Below are positions 1-10,023 of a DNA stretch of 64,000 nucleotides, in pieces. A model generated the notes under the pieces. That model had not been told where the DNA came from. It searched no databases and worked only from the letters and a program-made list of their open reading frames with translations. The stretch comes from Halieaceae bacterium UBA6060. Its GTDB lineage: Bacteria > Pseudomonadota > Gammaproteobacteria > Pseudomonadales > Halieaceae. Where the stretch lies: assembly GCA_002428935.1 (NCBI GenBank), contig DIYG01000038.1, forward strand, positions 38,041 through 102,040. The letters run 5' to 3'. Position numbers and translations under genes: made by a program. The number at the start of each line of letters is the position of its first letter. The first letter of the stretch is position 1.

Positions 1-308
1 ATCGACCACGATTGTGCCAACTGGGAGAGGATGAGTTTTACCCGGGCTATTACTTTGAACGCCTGGGGGAAATCGTCGTTTTCTATGTTGTCGATGGCGG
101 CTTCCAGTTCATGACCGGCCAGCTTTAGCCACAGTTCGCTCGCCTGATGGATGATGATAAACAGCATCTCGTCGTGCTCTTCCGAGAGCTTGCGCTGAGC
201 ACCGAGAATCTGCGGTAGCTGCAGGTAGTTCCCGTAGCTCATCCGATCCTTGAGATCCGTGTGGATGCCGTCCTCCAGGGACCGGTAATTCTGCTCAGGG
301 CTGCTCAT
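1..308 (-). CDS. kynA: Tryptophan 2,3-dioxygenase, N-terminal part (cut by window edge)
   Basis: This haem enzyme opens the indole ring of L-tryptophan to N-formylkynurenine, the first step of the kynurenine pathway. About 102 N-terminal codons are present. The translation contains [13 protein letters not shown] and [14 protein letters not shown], the family signature region, including the active-site His of the HQASELW motif. The start ATG (308-306) overlaps the kmo stop as ATGA, so translation is probably coupled to kmo. It is the last visible gene of the nbaC-kynU-kmo-kynA operon. The C-terminal two thirds lie outside the window. Confidence 0.93.
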   Translation of the reverse strand, partial: MSSPEQNYRSLEDGIHTDLKDRMSYGNYLQLPQILGAQRKLSEEHDEMLFIIIHQASELWLKLAGHELEAAIDNIENDDFPQAFKVIARVKLILSQLAQSWS

Positions 309-1669
309 GCTGCGGCCCCAAGGGAAGCGGTGGCGAGATCGCGGAGCTGATTCATCACCTGCTCCTCATTCCAGTCTCTTTCGATGTGGGGTAGGGCCAT
401 GATTTGATCCATAACCTGCTCCTGGCGATCGCCGAGTCGGAGTGCTTCCGCATAGGGGAGGTCGGCGGAGAAGGTGACCATGGAGTAGAGCGGCTTCCAA
501 AGCTCTGGGAAGCGTTCGGAGAACTTGGCTTCAATCTTTTTGCGCAATTGAAACATCGGGTCCCCGGACAGATCGCTCATCTCAACAAAGTTGCGTTTGG
601 AGAGCTCCGCGATGGCATCGGCGTTGGGTTTGCGCTGGTTTTCGTAGGCTTTGAAAATCTGTGGCCAGTCGTGATTATGTTCTTCGATCAAGCTATCGAG
701 GGTCGCACAGTCCTCAAAGCCGCAGTTCATACCCTGGCCGTAGAAGGGCACGATAGCGTGGGCTGCGTCTCCGATGAGGGCCACCTTGTCGCTGAAAGAC
801 CAGGGGAAAACCTGAACCAGGAACAGGGGCGCGGGCTCCCGGGATAGGAAGGTCTCCACAGGGTTTTCCAGAAGCCCCAGGGCTGAAGGGAAATACTCTT
901 CGAAAAAGGCCTGCACGGCGTTCTCGTCTCGGAGAGATTCGAAGGAGGGCTCACCACGAAAGTTCATGAAGAGTGTGCAGGTAAGGCTGCCATCGGGGTT
1001 GGCCAGAGCGATGAGCATGAAGTCCTTGCGCGGCCAGATATGCAGGGCATGGGGATCAAGCTTGCAGCTGCCATCCTCGTTGGGGGCGATGTTTAGCTCG
1101 ATGTAGCACTGCTCCATGTAGCTTTGGCTGTAGCTGAAGCGGGGAAACTCGTGTGCTGTACGACGTACCCGGGAGTTGGCGCCGTCGGCACCAAAGGCGA
1201 GATCGGCCTGCACCTGGATTTCATCACCGCTGTCGATTTGAAAGCGCGCCTCGGCGGTTTCAAGGTCGATGCCGATCAAACGGTGCTGGAAATGTAGGGT
1301 GATAGCAGGGTGGGCTTCGGCGATATCGAGGAGACTGTGGTTGATACCCGCTCGGGACACGGACCAGATTGCTTCGTCGTCCCGTCCGTAGGGTATGGCG
1401 CTCTGGCTGCCGTCGAGGTTGTGAATCGCCCTCTGATACATAGGTATGGCGGAAGTTTTAGCGGCGTCCACCACGCCCAGTTTTTCCAGGGACGACCAGC
1501 CGCGATCCGACAAAGCTATGTTGATGGACTTACCCTGATAGATATCCGTTTTTCGTGAATCCGGCCGTCCCTCGTAAACGCCGACGCGGTAGCCTTTATT
1601 GGCGAGGGATATGGCCAGTAAGGTGCCTACGGGGCCAGCGCCAATTACGGTGACGGTTTTAGCTGTCAT
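305..1669 (-). CDS. kmo: Kynurenine 3-monooxygenase
   Basis: This FAD- and NADPH-dependent hydroxylase converts L-kynurenine to 3-hydroxykynurenine. The 454-aa length is normal for the family. The N-terminal dinucleotide-binding motif is GAGPVG (residues 10-15). The second FAD motif, [18 protein letters not shown], starts near residue 300 and is characteristic of kynurenine monooxygenases. It lies 4 bases after kynU and overlaps kynA by 4 bases, so it is the third gene of the operon. Because 3-hydroxykynurenine feeds kynureninase and then the dioxygenase encoded upstream, the cluster directs tryptophan to 2-amino-3-carboxymuconate semialdehyde, a source of quinolinate and NAD or of carbon. 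Confidence 0.95.
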   Translation of the reverse strand: MTAKTVTVIGAGPVGTLLAISLANKGYRVGVYEGRPDSRKTDIYQGKSINIALSDRGWSSLEKLGVVDAAKTSAIPMYQRAIHNLDGSQSAIPYGRDDEAIWSVSRAGINHSLLDIAEAHPAITLHFQHRLIGIDLETAEARFQIDSGDEIQVQADLAFGADGANSRVRRTAHEFPRFSYSQSYMEQCYIELNIAPNEDGSCKLDPHALHIWPRKDFMLIALANPDGSLTCTLFMNFRGEPSFESLRDENAVQAFFEEYFPSALGLLENPVETFLSREPAPLFLVQVFPWSFSDKVALIGDAAHAIVPFYGQGMNCGFEDCATLDSLIEEHNHDWPQIFKAYENQRKPNADAIAELSKRNFVEMSDLSGDPMFQLRKKIEAKFSERFPELWKPLYSMVTFSADLPYAEALRLGDRQEQVMDQIMALPHIERDWNEEQVMNQLRDLATASLGAAA

Positions 1670-1673
1670 AGCA

Positions 1674-2954
1674 TCAATCTCCAGACAATAGGGTGCTCAT
1701 GACCCGATAAAAGGTAACGATATCCGCACAGTTGTTGTAGAGCGGTACCGGTGCGATGCGGATGATGTTTGGTTCGCGAAAATCAGCGATTACGCCAGCG
1801 GCGATCAGGCTCTCAAATAGCTGGCGATCATAGGCGCTAACTTCTATGGACAGCTGTGCCCCTCGCCGTGCCGTGTCGCGGGACGAGATAAGGCGTAGCC
1901 CGGCGTTCGGATGCTCCTCGGCGAGGGTATCGATCACCTGTTCAAGGAAAGCCGTTAAGGTTTCGCTCTTGGCCCGCAGGGCGGTCATGCCAACCCTGTG
2001 GAACACATCCAGGGAGGCTTTCATCGCCGCCATACCCAAGATCGGTGCGTTGCTGAGCTGCCAACCCTCGGCACCTTCCATGGGCTTGAAGCCACTTTTC
2101 ATCTGGAAGCGGGACACTTTGTCGTGCCCCCACCAGCCGCCGAAACGGGGTAGGTCAAAGCTCTGTCCATGGCGCTCGTGGACGAACACGCCGCCAACAT
2201 TCCCAGGGCCGGAGTTCAAGTATTTGTAGGAACACCAGGCGGCAAAGTCGACATCCCAGGCGTTGAGTTCCAAAGGTATGTTGCCCGCTCCGTGGGCCAG
2301 ATCGAAGCCCGCGATAGCACCCACGGCGTGAGCGGCCTGGGTTAGCCGGGCCATGTCGAAGCGCTGACCGGTGATGTAGTTAACGCCGCCGAAAAACACC
2401 AGAGCCAGTTGATCTCCGTGGGTCGCGATCGCTTCGAGGATATCCTCCTCATCGATAAGCCACTCGCCCTCCCGGGGGCCAATTTCGATAATGGCGTCCT
2501 CGGGATCAAAGCCGTGAAAACGCGCCTGAGTTTCCAAAAGATAGCGATCCGACGGAAACATACGCGCTTCACTGATGATCTTGTAGCGCTGCGCGTTGGG
2601 TCGATAGAAGGATACGAAGAGGAGGTGCAGATTTGTCGTCAGGGAATTCATGCACACGACTTCGGAGTTCTTGCCGCCGACAATTTCCGCCATCGCGGGG
2701 GTCAGCTCTTCGTGGTAGCTGTACCAGGGTTTGTCTGCGTGAAAATGACCCTCGACCCCGTAGCGGGCCCATTCCTTAAGTTCGGCGTTTACGGCGGCGC
2801 CGATATTTTTCGGTTGCAGACCGAGCGAGTGGCCGCTGAAGTAGGCCAGTTCCGCCGTACCTAGCTCGGGGAAATAAAACTCGTCACGCAGGGGCGCGAG
2901 AGGATCCTGGGCATCCTTTATTGCGGCCTGTTCGGCCAGTGCCTTGCTTGTCAT
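1674..2954 (-). CDS. kynU: Kynureninase
   Basis: This PLP enzyme cleaves kynurenine or 3-hydroxykynurenine to anthranilate or 3-hydroxyanthranilate plus alanine. It is 426 aa, typical for the family. The PLP lysine is K244 in [11 protein letters not shown]. The upstream FDLAHGAGN supplies the Asp that contacts the cofactor, and NSLTTNLH (103-110) is the usual phosphate-loop region. Since kmo is in the same operon, 3-hydroxykynurenine is the likely physiological substrate. The gene lies 9 bases after nbaC. Confidence 0.95.
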   Translation of the reverse strand: MTSKALAEQAAIKDAQDPLAPLRDEFYFPELGTAELAYFSGHSLGLQPKNIGAAVNAELKEWARYGVEGHFHADKPWYSYHEELTPAMAEIVGGKNSEVVCMNSLTTNLHLLFVSFYRPNAQRYKIISEARMFPSDRYLLETQARFHGFDPEDAIIEIGPREGEWLIDEEDILEAIATHGDQLALVFFGGVNYITGQRFDMARLTQAAHAVGAIAGFDLAHGAGNIPLELNAWDVDFAAWCSYKYLNSGPGNVGGVFVHERHGQSFDLPRFGGWWGHDKVSRFQMKSGFKPMEGAEGWQLSNAPILGMAAMKASLDVFHRVGMTALRAKSETLTAFLEQVIDTLAEEHPNAGLRLISSRDTARRGAQLSIEVSAYDRQLFESLIAAGVIADFREPNIIRIAPVPLYNNCADIVTFYRVMSTLLSGD

Positions 2955-2963
2955 TTCTTTTCC

Positions 2964-3582
<619 letters not shown>

Positions 3583-3600
3583 AGAAAAAAGCAAAGTTTC

Positions 3601-4524
3601 ATGAATGTTTATAGTTCGCGCATAACTCTCAAGCATTTGATGATGATGCACGCCATAGCCTCCACCGACTCCCTGACGCGCGCCGCGGATCTTCTCAACA
3701 TCAGTCAACCGGCCTTGAGTAACCGCCTGCGGAATGCCGAAGAGGCCGTGGGCATGCCCTTGTTTCTAAAACGCGGGCGATCTTTCGCCCCCACGGCAGC
3801 GGGGACCTTACTGTTGGAGTGCGCAGGACAGGTGCTGCGTACCGTGGCTTCCGTGGAAGCTGAGTTGGCCCGCTTGCCCGAGTCACCAGGCCGAAGTATC
3901 CGCGTGGGTATGCCTACCTACGCCTCCCACGCCTGGATACCCGCTGCCGTAACGGCCTTTGAAGCTTATGCCCCAGGACACACCCTGGATATCCTCACCC
4001 AGGAGGGCACGGATCCTCTGGAGATGCTGCAACGGGATGACGTGGACTTTGTTCTCGTGGCCACGCCACAGCAGACGCTGAAAATTGACCGCAAGCGCTT
4101 CGTGGCGCGGAGGCTGTTTCGCGATGAATTTGTGGCCCTGTTTCCTACGGCCCATCCTCTGGCCGCAAAGGCATACCTGACCGCCGCGGACTTTGTCGAT
4201 CAGACCTACATTACGAACAGTACCGTGCCCGAGCGAAATCGCGAGTACGAACTGTTTTTTCAGGCTGGTGGAGGCTATCCCGGTCGGGTAATACAGGTTG
4301 GCTTTACCGGGGCGATCCCGGAACTTGTGGCGGCGAGGGTGGGCTGCACCATCCTCACTCGATGGATAAACCAGCAGCGGGAGGCGCACGACGGAGTAAC
4401 GGCCTGCGTTCTGACTCGTGCCGGTCTTCATCTGAATTGGTTTGCCGTGTTTCCCAAGGAAAACCCTTCCCAGGGTGTTTTCGACACACTTTGCGAACTC
4501 ATCGGCGATTCCTACCAGGCATGA
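3601..4524 (+). CDS. LysR-family regulator divergent from the kynurenine operon
   Basis: This is a 307-aa LysR-type regulator. Residues 8-66 form the winged helix-turn-helix (LKHLMMMHAIASTDSLTRAADLLNISQPALSNRL), followed by the linker helix and a periplasmic-binding-like effector domain from about residue 95. Its position head-to-head with nbaC-kynU-kmo-kynA suggests it controls that operon in response to tryptophan or kynurenine. This is notable because the best-known kyn regulator, KynR, is an Lrp/AsnC protein. No clear Shine-Dalgarno precedes the ATG, so the messenger may be leaderless or weakly translated. Confidence 0.9.
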   Translation: MNVYSSRITLKHLMMMHAIASTDSLTRAADLLNISQPALSNRLRNAEEAVGMPLFLKRGRSFAPTAAGTLLLECAGQVLRTVASVEAELARLPESPGRSIRVGMPTYASHAWIPAAVTAFEAYAPGHTLDILTQEGTDPLEMLQRDDVDFVLVATPQQTLKIDRKRFVARRLFRDEFVALFPTAHPLAAKAYLTAADFVDQTYITNSTVPERNREYELFFQAGGGYPGRVIQVGFTGAIPELVAARVGCTILTRWINQQREAHDGVTACVLTRAGLHLNWFAVFPKENPSQGVFDTLCELIGDSYQA

Positions 4525-4793
4525 GAACCTTAAAGACGTTTCCGTAAGTTGTTTCCTGAGCCTGTGCCGGCACCTTCGATCCGTATTCGAACCAGAGGCC
4601 GGGCATCGGTTTCGGTATGTTCAAAGATGCCCTTTATCCATGAGCGCAACTCATCCATGGGGCGAAAATCTTTCAGCAGATCACTCGGTGCTAGTGGACT
4701 AAGCTGAACATCGCTTTACGCGCGGCTTCCTGAAAAGTCTTGCAGACCTTGATCCAGGAATTGCCCGCGTGATTTCACCACCAAGGGAGACTC
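4525..4793. other. 269-base intergenic region with coding-like remnants on the minus strand
   Basis: No intact gene is supported. On the minus strand one short frame ends at a TAG (4693-4691) and reads KTFQEAARKAMFSLVH. An overlapping, shifted frame runs on to a TAA (4532-4530) and includes an ATG at 4658 reading MDELRSWIKGIFEHT. That ATG has no Shine-Dalgarno. The pair could be a frameshifted gene remnant, or chance in GC-rich DNA. Confidence 0.3.
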
Positions 4794-6566
4794 GTGTTGC
4801 CTGGACTGCGCATGTTCTTAACGGTTCTCGGGCCGCTGTTTCTATGCTTCGCGCAGACGGCCTGTGGTGGTGGCGGTGGCGACGGGCAAGGTGCTTCTTC
4901 ACCCATTGAGCCAACCACGGAAACGCAGGCCGCCGATCTAGTATTGCGTGACGGATCCATCCATCTTGTGGACCGGGCGATGAGCGTTGTTTCGGCGCTG
5001 GCGATTCGTCAAGGTCGGGTCTTATTCGTCGGCAGCTCCGAGGCCGTGGAAGACTACATCGGTGCAGACACAGCAGTTATCGATCTCGAGGGTCGTACGG
5101 TGCTGCCCGGCCTGCACGATGTGCACCTCCATCCTCTCGAAGCGGGCTCCTTCGTGGCTGGTACCTGTGCGACGGATTCCGAAGCGGACCTCCTCTCGGA
5201 GGAATTCCAGGCATTTCTTCTCAGCTGCGCACCGCGGCAGCGGGGAAATATAGACTGGGTGCTGGGATTTGGTCATTCGATAGTCCAACTACTGGACTTG
5301 CCGGACGGAGTCCGCCCCGTCGACATTCTTGATGACGCTCTGCCCAATACCCCGGTAGCCTTTATCGAGGAAACCTCGCACTCCGTATGGGTCAATACGG
5401 CAGCCCTGCAGCTTGCGGGTATCGATCGCTATACCCCCGATCCCGTAGGCGGTGTGATTGCCCGCGACCGCAACGGTGATCCGACGGGGCTCCTTTTAGA
5501 TAATGCCGGTGACCTGGTTTACGAGCTGGCATTTCTGCCGCCCACGGATCAACTTCGAGAGCTGCACTACGAGGGGTTGCTTTGGGCTTTGGAGCGTATT
5601 GCTCGCAACGGAATCACCTCCATGGTGAATGCCCGTGTCTATACACGGCGGGGTTATCTGGACGTATGGCGTCGCGCTGAGGAAGCCGGCACCCTGACCG
5701 CCCGCACGATTCTGGGCTTGTGGGCCTATCCGACCCTGGGGCCAGGGGAAAGCGATGACGATCAGATCGAGCGTCTGATTTCGCTCTATGCCAATGACCC
5801 GGAAGCGTTGTTGCGTGTGTCCCAGGTCAAGTTTTATAGCGACGGTATTCACCTGAACGAAACGGCCGCGACCTTGGAGCCCTATGCCCTGGCGGACCGC
5901 CTTCCTTTTCCCGTGTCGCCGGATCACCGCGATCTTAACTACTTCGATGAGCAACGACTCACGCGCTACGTTCAGGCCCTGGAGAGCGCTGGCTTCGATG
6001 CGCATATTCACGCTATCGGCGATCGAGGGGTTCGGGAGTCGTTGAACGCCATTGAGGAAGTGATCGCTCGCAACGGCGCCGGCGTCGATCGGCGGCATCG
6101 GCTCACCCATGTGGAAGAAGTAGCGGAGGCCGATATAGAACGCTTCGCCGAACTCGGTGTGATTGCGGATTTCCAGCTTGCGGGAGACTTCGTATTGCCC
6201 GCTCCGGGGGAGTCCGCAGACGGCTATCTTCCCGTCCGTGAGATTTACGACACCGGTGCGCGAATTACCTTAAGCAGCGATTGGGACGTTAGCAGCTTAT
6301 CGCCTTTTGTCGGTATGCAAAACTCGCTCCTTCGGGCGGAGCAGAGTTTGCCCAGTCTTGAGGCTGCGCTGCGCGCTTACACCATTGATGCGGCCTATCT
6401 CATGCGCTCCGAAGAGCGCACTGGGAGCCTTGAGGTAGGAAAGTATGCCGATTTGGTGGTCCTTGATCAGGATATCTTTGCCGTGCCCATCGAGGATATC
6501 GGTCGAACCCGGGTTCTATTAACGCTCCTCGGTGGTGAGGCGGTTTTTCGCGATCCTGGTTTTTAG
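4794..6566 (+). CDS. Exported amidohydrolase (YtcJ-like, amidohydrolase family 3), lipoprotein
   Basis: This metal-dependent hydrolase of about 590 aa has the YtcJ/amidohydrolase-3 layout. HDVHLHPLEAG gives the HxH metal pair, VKFYSDG the carbamylated-Lys region, HIHAIGDRGVRESLNAIE the following metal His, and SSDWDVS the catalytic Asp. The N terminus is a lipoprotein signal: a hydrophobic stretch, then AQTAC with lipidated Cys near residue 24, then a Gly run. The start is GTG with AAGGGAG just upstream; an ATG 18 bases later is possible. The substrate is unknown; cyclic amides, N-acyl or formamide compounds are typical. It lies about 100 bases before an exported M19-like peptidase. Confidence 0.85.
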   Translation: MLPGLRMFLTVLGPLFLCFAQTACGGGGGDGQGASSPIEPTTETQAADLVLRDGSIHLVDRAMSVVSALAIRQGRVLFVGSSEAVEDYIGADTAVIDLEGRTVLPGLHDVHLHPLEAGSFVAGTCATDSEADLLSEEFQAFLLSCAPRQRGNIDWVLGFGHSIVQLLDLPDGVRPVDILDDALPNTPVAFIEETSHSVWVNTAALQLAGIDRYTPDPVGGVIARDRNGDPTGLLLDNAGDLVYELAFLPPTDQLRELHYEGLLWALERIARNGITSMVNARVYTRRGYLDVWRRAEEAGTLTARTILGLWAYPTLGPGESDDDQIERLISLYANDPEALLRVSQVKFYSDGIHLNETAATLEPYALADRLPFPVSPDHRDLNYFDEQRLTRYVQALESAGFDAHIHAIGDRGVRESLNAIEEVIARNGAGVDRRHRLTHVEEVAEADIERFAELGVIADFQLAGDFVLPAPGESADGYLPVREIYDTGARITLSSDWDVSSLSPFVGMQNSLLRAEQSLPSLEAALRAYTIDAAYLMRSEERTGSLEVGKYADLVVLDQDIFAVPIEDIGRTRVLLTLLGGEAVFRDPGF

Positions 6567-6662
6567 CGTTCAATTCCTGCTGTGGGTTTGGTGCTTATTA
6601 CCAAGACTCGCTGTGGCGACGGGAAACGGAGACAATGGGAATACCCGCAGGAGGTTCCCATC

Positions 6663-7751
6663 ATGGCTACAAGCATTCCCCGTCGCCAATTCATACAGCA
6701 CGCGGCGACTATGGCCGCAGCCACCGCGTCCGTTACCACCACAGGTCGTCTCTTCGCCGAAGATTCAAAACCCTACGATGACATGCTTGTTATCGATGCG
6801 TTGAGTTTTGGTCGCGACTGGGGTGAGGAAGTGTTTTCGGCCCTTCGCGCCGCTAACTATTCGGGGATCATCGAATCTTTACCGCGCAAAGACCTGCAAA
6901 CCGCCATTGATGCCTTGGTGGAGTGGCAGACGCGCATCGAAGAGCACGACGATCATCTGACCCTGGCATTGCGTGCGGATGATTTTCTGCAAGCCAAGAA
7001 CAGCGGTCGCACCGCCGTGCTCATGAACTTCCAGGACAGCACTATGCTCGAGGGGGAGTTGTCCAACATTGACGCCCTTCATGCCCTGGGTATGCGAGCT
7101 TTCCAACTCACCTATAACTTTCGCAATCTCGTTGGTGACGGCTGCCTGGAGCGCACCAATGCAGGTTTGTCGGATTTCGGTGTTGAGGTGGTGGGGAGAA
7201 TGAATGAGCTGGGAGTGCTTATCGATCTATCCCATTGCGGTCGCCAAACTACCCTGGACGGGATCGCATTTTCAGAACGTCCCGTTGCAATCACCCACAC
7301 CATGTGTGATGCGGTGCGCCCGGGCCATCCCAGGGCCAAGACTGATGAACAGATTCGGCGCTGTGCGGAGAAGGGTGGCGTAATAGGTATGATCGCTTTG
7401 GGTTATTTCATTGGCCCTGATCCTGGCGGCGATACGTCCATCGAGCACTACGCAGACCACATTGAACACGCCGTGAATTTGGCTGGGATTGAACATGTGG
7501 GAATTTCTACGGACTTTCCACCCCAGGGAATTTCCCCCTGGGCGACTTACGATAGTTGGTTCGTACCGCGAACGGAGTTCTTTAAGGAGAGCTACCAGCT
7601 GCGCTGGCCGCCCTGGATCCCCGAACTCGATAGTACGGATCGTTATAGAAATCTTATGAGAGTGCTGGAGCGCCGGGGATGGAAGACCGCTGCCATTGAG
7701 CGCTTGTACGGGCAGAATTGGTTGCGGCTGTTCCGCGATACTCTGGGTTAA
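6663..7751 (+). CDS. Exported membrane-dipeptidase-like protein (peptidase M19 family)
   Basis: The 362-aa product starts at an ATG with a strong AGGAGG eight bases upstream. A twin-arginine-like leader (IPRRQFIQHAATMAAATA) suggests folded export. The body matches the renal-dipeptidase fold: LIDLSHCGRQT, a THTM segment in place of SHS, GGVIGM and a C-terminal GQNWLRLF similar to the M19 ending GGNFLRVF. The N-terminal HxD zinc motif usual in M19 enzymes is absent; the equivalent region reads MLVIDALSFGRDW. Catalysis may therefore differ, or the protein may be a non-peptidase member. It is probably co-transcribed with the preceding amidohydrolase. Confidence 0.8.
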   Translation: MATSIPRRQFIQHAATMAAATASVTTTGRLFAEDSKPYDDMLVIDALSFGRDWGEEVFSALRAANYSGIIESLPRKDLQTAIDALVEWQTRIEEHDDHLTLALRADDFLQAKNSGRTAVLMNFQDSTMLEGELSNIDALHALGMRAFQLTYNFRNLVGDGCLERTNAGLSDFGVEVVGRMNELGVLIDLSHCGRQTTLDGIAFSERPVAITHTMCDAVRPGHPRAKTDEQIRRCAEKGGVIGMIALGYFIGPDPGGDTSIEHYADHIEHAVNLAGIEHVGISTDFPPQGISPWATYDSWFVPRTEFFKESYQLRWPPWIPELDSTDRYRNLMRVLERRGWKTAAIERLYGQNWLRLFRDTLG

Positions 7752-7760
7752 CTGGGCGTC

Positions 7761-8342
7761 TTAGCTGGGCAGTGCTTTCAAAAGCAGTCGAGCTGCGTCT
7801 CTTGATGAGCGAGCGAGGTCTGATCCCCCACCGAGCTCCTGCAGGGCATCAAAGTTGAAGTAGAGGGCGGCCAGACCCACCGCCGCGGCCCGTTGCTCTT
7901 CGGTGTTTGACCTGGGGCGCGCCATCGCGAGTTCTGCGCTCAAGCGCTGGGTAAAACTCTCTATGGAGACGTTCAGACGCTCGGCGATGCCATTTTGGTC
8001 CCCAGCGGCAACAACCAAGGCATTGGTAACGCGTGTGCTGTGTGCATCGTTGTGGCCTGGGGTGAACAACCACTCGATCAAGGTCTCCAACCGATTCCGC
8101 TGGGGAAGGGCGGCAAACATGACGTCGCTCGCCTCGAGGCTCTTGGCCAGGAACCAGTCGACAAAAGCGTCTAGCAGGGCCTCCTTGTTGCCCACGTTAT
8201 GGCGAATCAAGGATCGGGCCATGGCGGCTTCTTCTGCGGTGCGCTCCAGGGTGGCGCCATCCACCCCATACTGGGCTACGCAACGCCCATAGGCTTCGAG
8301 AATTTCTTCCCGTCGGGTGTCTTTTAGGCTCGGTCGCGGCAT
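7761..8342 (-). CDS. TetR-family transcriptional regulator
   Basis: This 193-aa regulator has an N-terminal TetR helix-turn-helix (residues 10-56, RREEILEAYGRCVAQYG ... RSLIRHNVGNKEALLDAF) and an all-helical ligand domain. It is divergent from the sterol-desaturase-like gene, with a near-perfect palindrome between them. It is therefore the likely repressor of that gene and of itself. The ligand is unknown; lipid or fatty-acyl molecules would suit the neighbour. Its stop lies 9 bases from the convergent M19-like gene. Confidence 0.88.
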   Translation of the reverse strand: MPRPSLKDTRREEILEAYGRCVAQYGVDGATLERTAEEAAMARSLIRHNVGNKEALLDAFVDWFLAKSLEASDVMFAALPQRNRLETLIEWLFTPGHNDAHSTRVTNALVVAAGDQNGIAERLNVSIESFTQRLSAELAMARPRSNTEEQRAAAVGLAALYFNFDALQELGGGSDLARSSRDAARLLLKALPS

Positions 8343-8355
8343 GGTGGAAAGTATA

Positions 8356-8371
8356 TTATCAAAATTGACAA
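8356..8371. promoter_or_regulatory. Palindromic candidate TetR operator
   Basis: TTATCAA-AA-TTGACAA is a 7-bp dyad with one mismatch. It lies 14 bases upstream of the TetR gene start and about 50 bases upstream of the desaturase leader, in a locally AT-rich stretch. Size and position suit a TetR dimer repressing both directions. Binding is inferred. Confidence 0.5.
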
Positions 8372-8395
8372 TCTATTATTGAGAGGTAAGCTGAG

Positions 8396-8425
8396 ATGCA
8401 CGTGTTCTTGGATTCGCCCCAATGA
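8396..8425 (+). CDS. Nine-codon upstream ORF overlapping the desaturase start
   Basis: An ATG at 8396 behind GAGAGGT opens a frame reading MHVFLDSPQ, whose TGA (8423-8425) overlaps the desaturase ATG as ATGA. The desaturase ATG itself has no visible Shine-Dalgarno, so its translation may depend on ribosomes ending this leader. No coding conservation can be judged here. The leader could be purely a coupling device, or the overlap could be chance. Confidence 0.4.
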   Translation: MHVFLDSPQ

Positions 8426-9333
8426 CGTGGTTGTTTGCTGGATTGAGTGAAGACGCCTTGTATACCTGGGAGTCAGAGCTCAGTGTCTGGGTTTTTCTGT
8501 TATCTCTGGCCATACTCGCTCTCGAACTTCTCCGTTACCTGGGGATGAAACGCTGTGGATGGCCGCTCATAGGTGACGCGCTGGCCAATTTTGTCAGCCT
8601 GGGTTTTTACCTGACACTCGGTTATCTGCTCTACGGAGCCTTGTATCTAAGTGCCTACGTATTCTTTCATCAGTTTGCCCTGTTCGATATTTCCCTGAGC
8701 TGGGCCACGGTATTTATCTGTGTGCTGCTCGCGGACCTCGCCTACTATTGGGAGCATCGATGTCTCCATCGCGTGGGTGTGGCCTGGGCCACGCATACGG
8801 TTCATCACTCATCCCCCCATTTCAATCTATCCGTGGCTTATCGGTTTGGTCCCATGGACGATTTTTGGCCGTTCTTTTTCCATTTGCCGCTGGTGCTCGT
8901 GGGCTTCAATCCCTTCGTCGTTTTCTTTGCGGAAGTGTTCGTGCAGTTGTATCAGACCTTTCTCCATACGGAGGTGATAGGAAAGCTACCGCGTCCTGTT
9001 GAGGCGGTTTTCAACACGCCATCTCACCATCGCGTCCATCACGGTTCGAACCCTCAATACCGGGACAAGAACTACGGGGGGATCCTGATCATTTGGGATC
9101 GATTGTTTGGCACCTATGCCGAGGAGCGGGAAACCGTGGTCTATGGCATAACCGAGCCGTTGAATTCCGTAAACCCCCTCAAGGTGTTTTTCCACGGCTT
9201 GACGCGACTGTGGCCGGCGATGAGGGACAGTTCCGGTATGAAAAACACCCTGGCTGTGCTCTTGCGTCCGCCGGACTGGCAGCCTGTTGTCGTAAGGGCA
9301 TCCGTAGCACATCAGGAGGAGCGATCACGGTGA
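8422..9333 (+). CDS. Sterol desaturase / fatty acid hydroxylase superfamily membrane enzyme
   Basis: This 303-aa integral membrane di-iron oxygenase has the full set of histidine clusters. HRCLH covers residues 112-116, HTVHH 125-129, and SHHRVHH 201-207. Hydrophobic spans lie at about 23-40, 55-80, 90-108 and 150-175. Members hydroxylate or desaturate sterols, fatty acids, ether lipids or carotenoids; the substrate here cannot be told. It is the first gene after the TetR operator, and its stop overlaps the GTG of the DUF2141 gene. The ATG has no clear ribosome site (see the upstream ORF). Confidence 0.88.
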   Translation: MTWLFAGLSEDALYTWESELSVWVFLLSLAILALELLRYLGMKRCGWPLIGDALANFVSLGFYLTLGYLLYGALYLSAYVFFHQFALFDISLSWATVFICVLLADLAYYWEHRCLHRVGVAWATHTVHHSSPHFNLSVAYRFGPMDDFWPFFFHLPLVLVGFNPFVVFFAEVFVQLYQTFLHTEVIGKLPRPVEAVFNTPSHHRVHHGSNPQYRDKNYGGILIIWDRLFGTYAEERETVVYGITEPLNSVNPLKVFFHGLTRLWPAMRDSSGMKNTLAVLLRPPDWQPVVVRASVAHQEERSR

Positions 9334-9878
9334 AAGCATTTAAGAACAGCCTATCGGGAGGACTGGGCGTTAGCCTTTGTTTAGTCTTGGGGCTTGGTTT
9401 CCTCGCTTCTCGTATTCCCGTGTTGGAGGCGCAAAGTCTGGACGAGGACGGCGAGGCGGCCTCGCTTTCCCAGGGTTCTCAATCGGCTAACACCTCCCTT
9501 GCGCAGGCATCATCGACGAGCACCCATCTTGTGGTGGAGGTGATGGGGGTAGAGGATCGACCGGGCACGGTGATTTTTTTGGTGTTTGATGAGCAGAGCG
9601 CCTACGACGATATGGATGTGGAACGCGCGGTAGGATTCTTGGAACTGGAGGCCTCCGCCGGGTCCCTGCAGGCGAGCTTTCCTTATCTCGTGGACGGTCC
9701 CTACGCTGTTGTGTTTTTCCATGACGAAGACGGCGATCAAGACCTGAACATGCTCGCTGGCTTCCCCCTGGAAGGCTATGGCACCAGCGGGGCTCGAGAC
9801 GCCTACCATGAGCCTGGCTTTGACGAGGCAGCCGTCGGGGTGGGGCTCAACCGGATTCAAATGCACTATCTGCGTTGA
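9330..9878 (+). CDS. Exported DUF2141 protein
   Basis: The GTG start (9330) overlaps the desaturase stop as GTGA and follows AGGAGGA, giving a 182-aa protein. It has an N-terminal signal sequence (GGLGVSLCLVLGLGFLASRIP, cleavage likely near AQS). A DUF2141 beta-sandwich domain follows from about residue 63, with LVVEVMGVEDRPGTVIFLVFD and the acidic HDEDGDQDLNMLAGFPLEGYGTS segment typical of the family. DUF2141 proteins are secreted and of unknown function. Coupling to a desaturase suggests a role with envelope lipids or carotenoids, but this is inference. Confidence 0.8.
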   Translation: MKAFKNSLSGGLGVSLCLVLGLGFLASRIPVLEAQSLDEDGEAASLSQGSQSANTSLAQASSTSTHLVVEVMGVEDRPGTVIFLVFDEQSAYDDMDVERAVGFLELEASAGSLQASFPYLVDGPYAVVFFHDEDGDQDLNMLAGFPLEGYGTSGARDAYHEPGFDEAAVGVGLNRIQMHYLR

Positions 9879-10023
9879 GTAGGACGGGCGGCCTCAGCGT
9901 CGAAGCTTGCCCCGTGAAAGCTCCAGGTTCTGCCGAAGCCATTGCAGTCCTGCGCCGTCTGTCCTAGCGTGTGCCTCCCATGGTCGTCACGAGGTGTGGC
10001 GACACCACCGGAGGGAGCGAGCA

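Noticed and set aside
9093..9329. Upstream extension of the DUF2141 frame inside the desaturase gene
   Set aside because: The segment is out of frame with the clear desaturase coding sequence. The GTG at 9330 with AGGAGGA gives a normal signal peptide.
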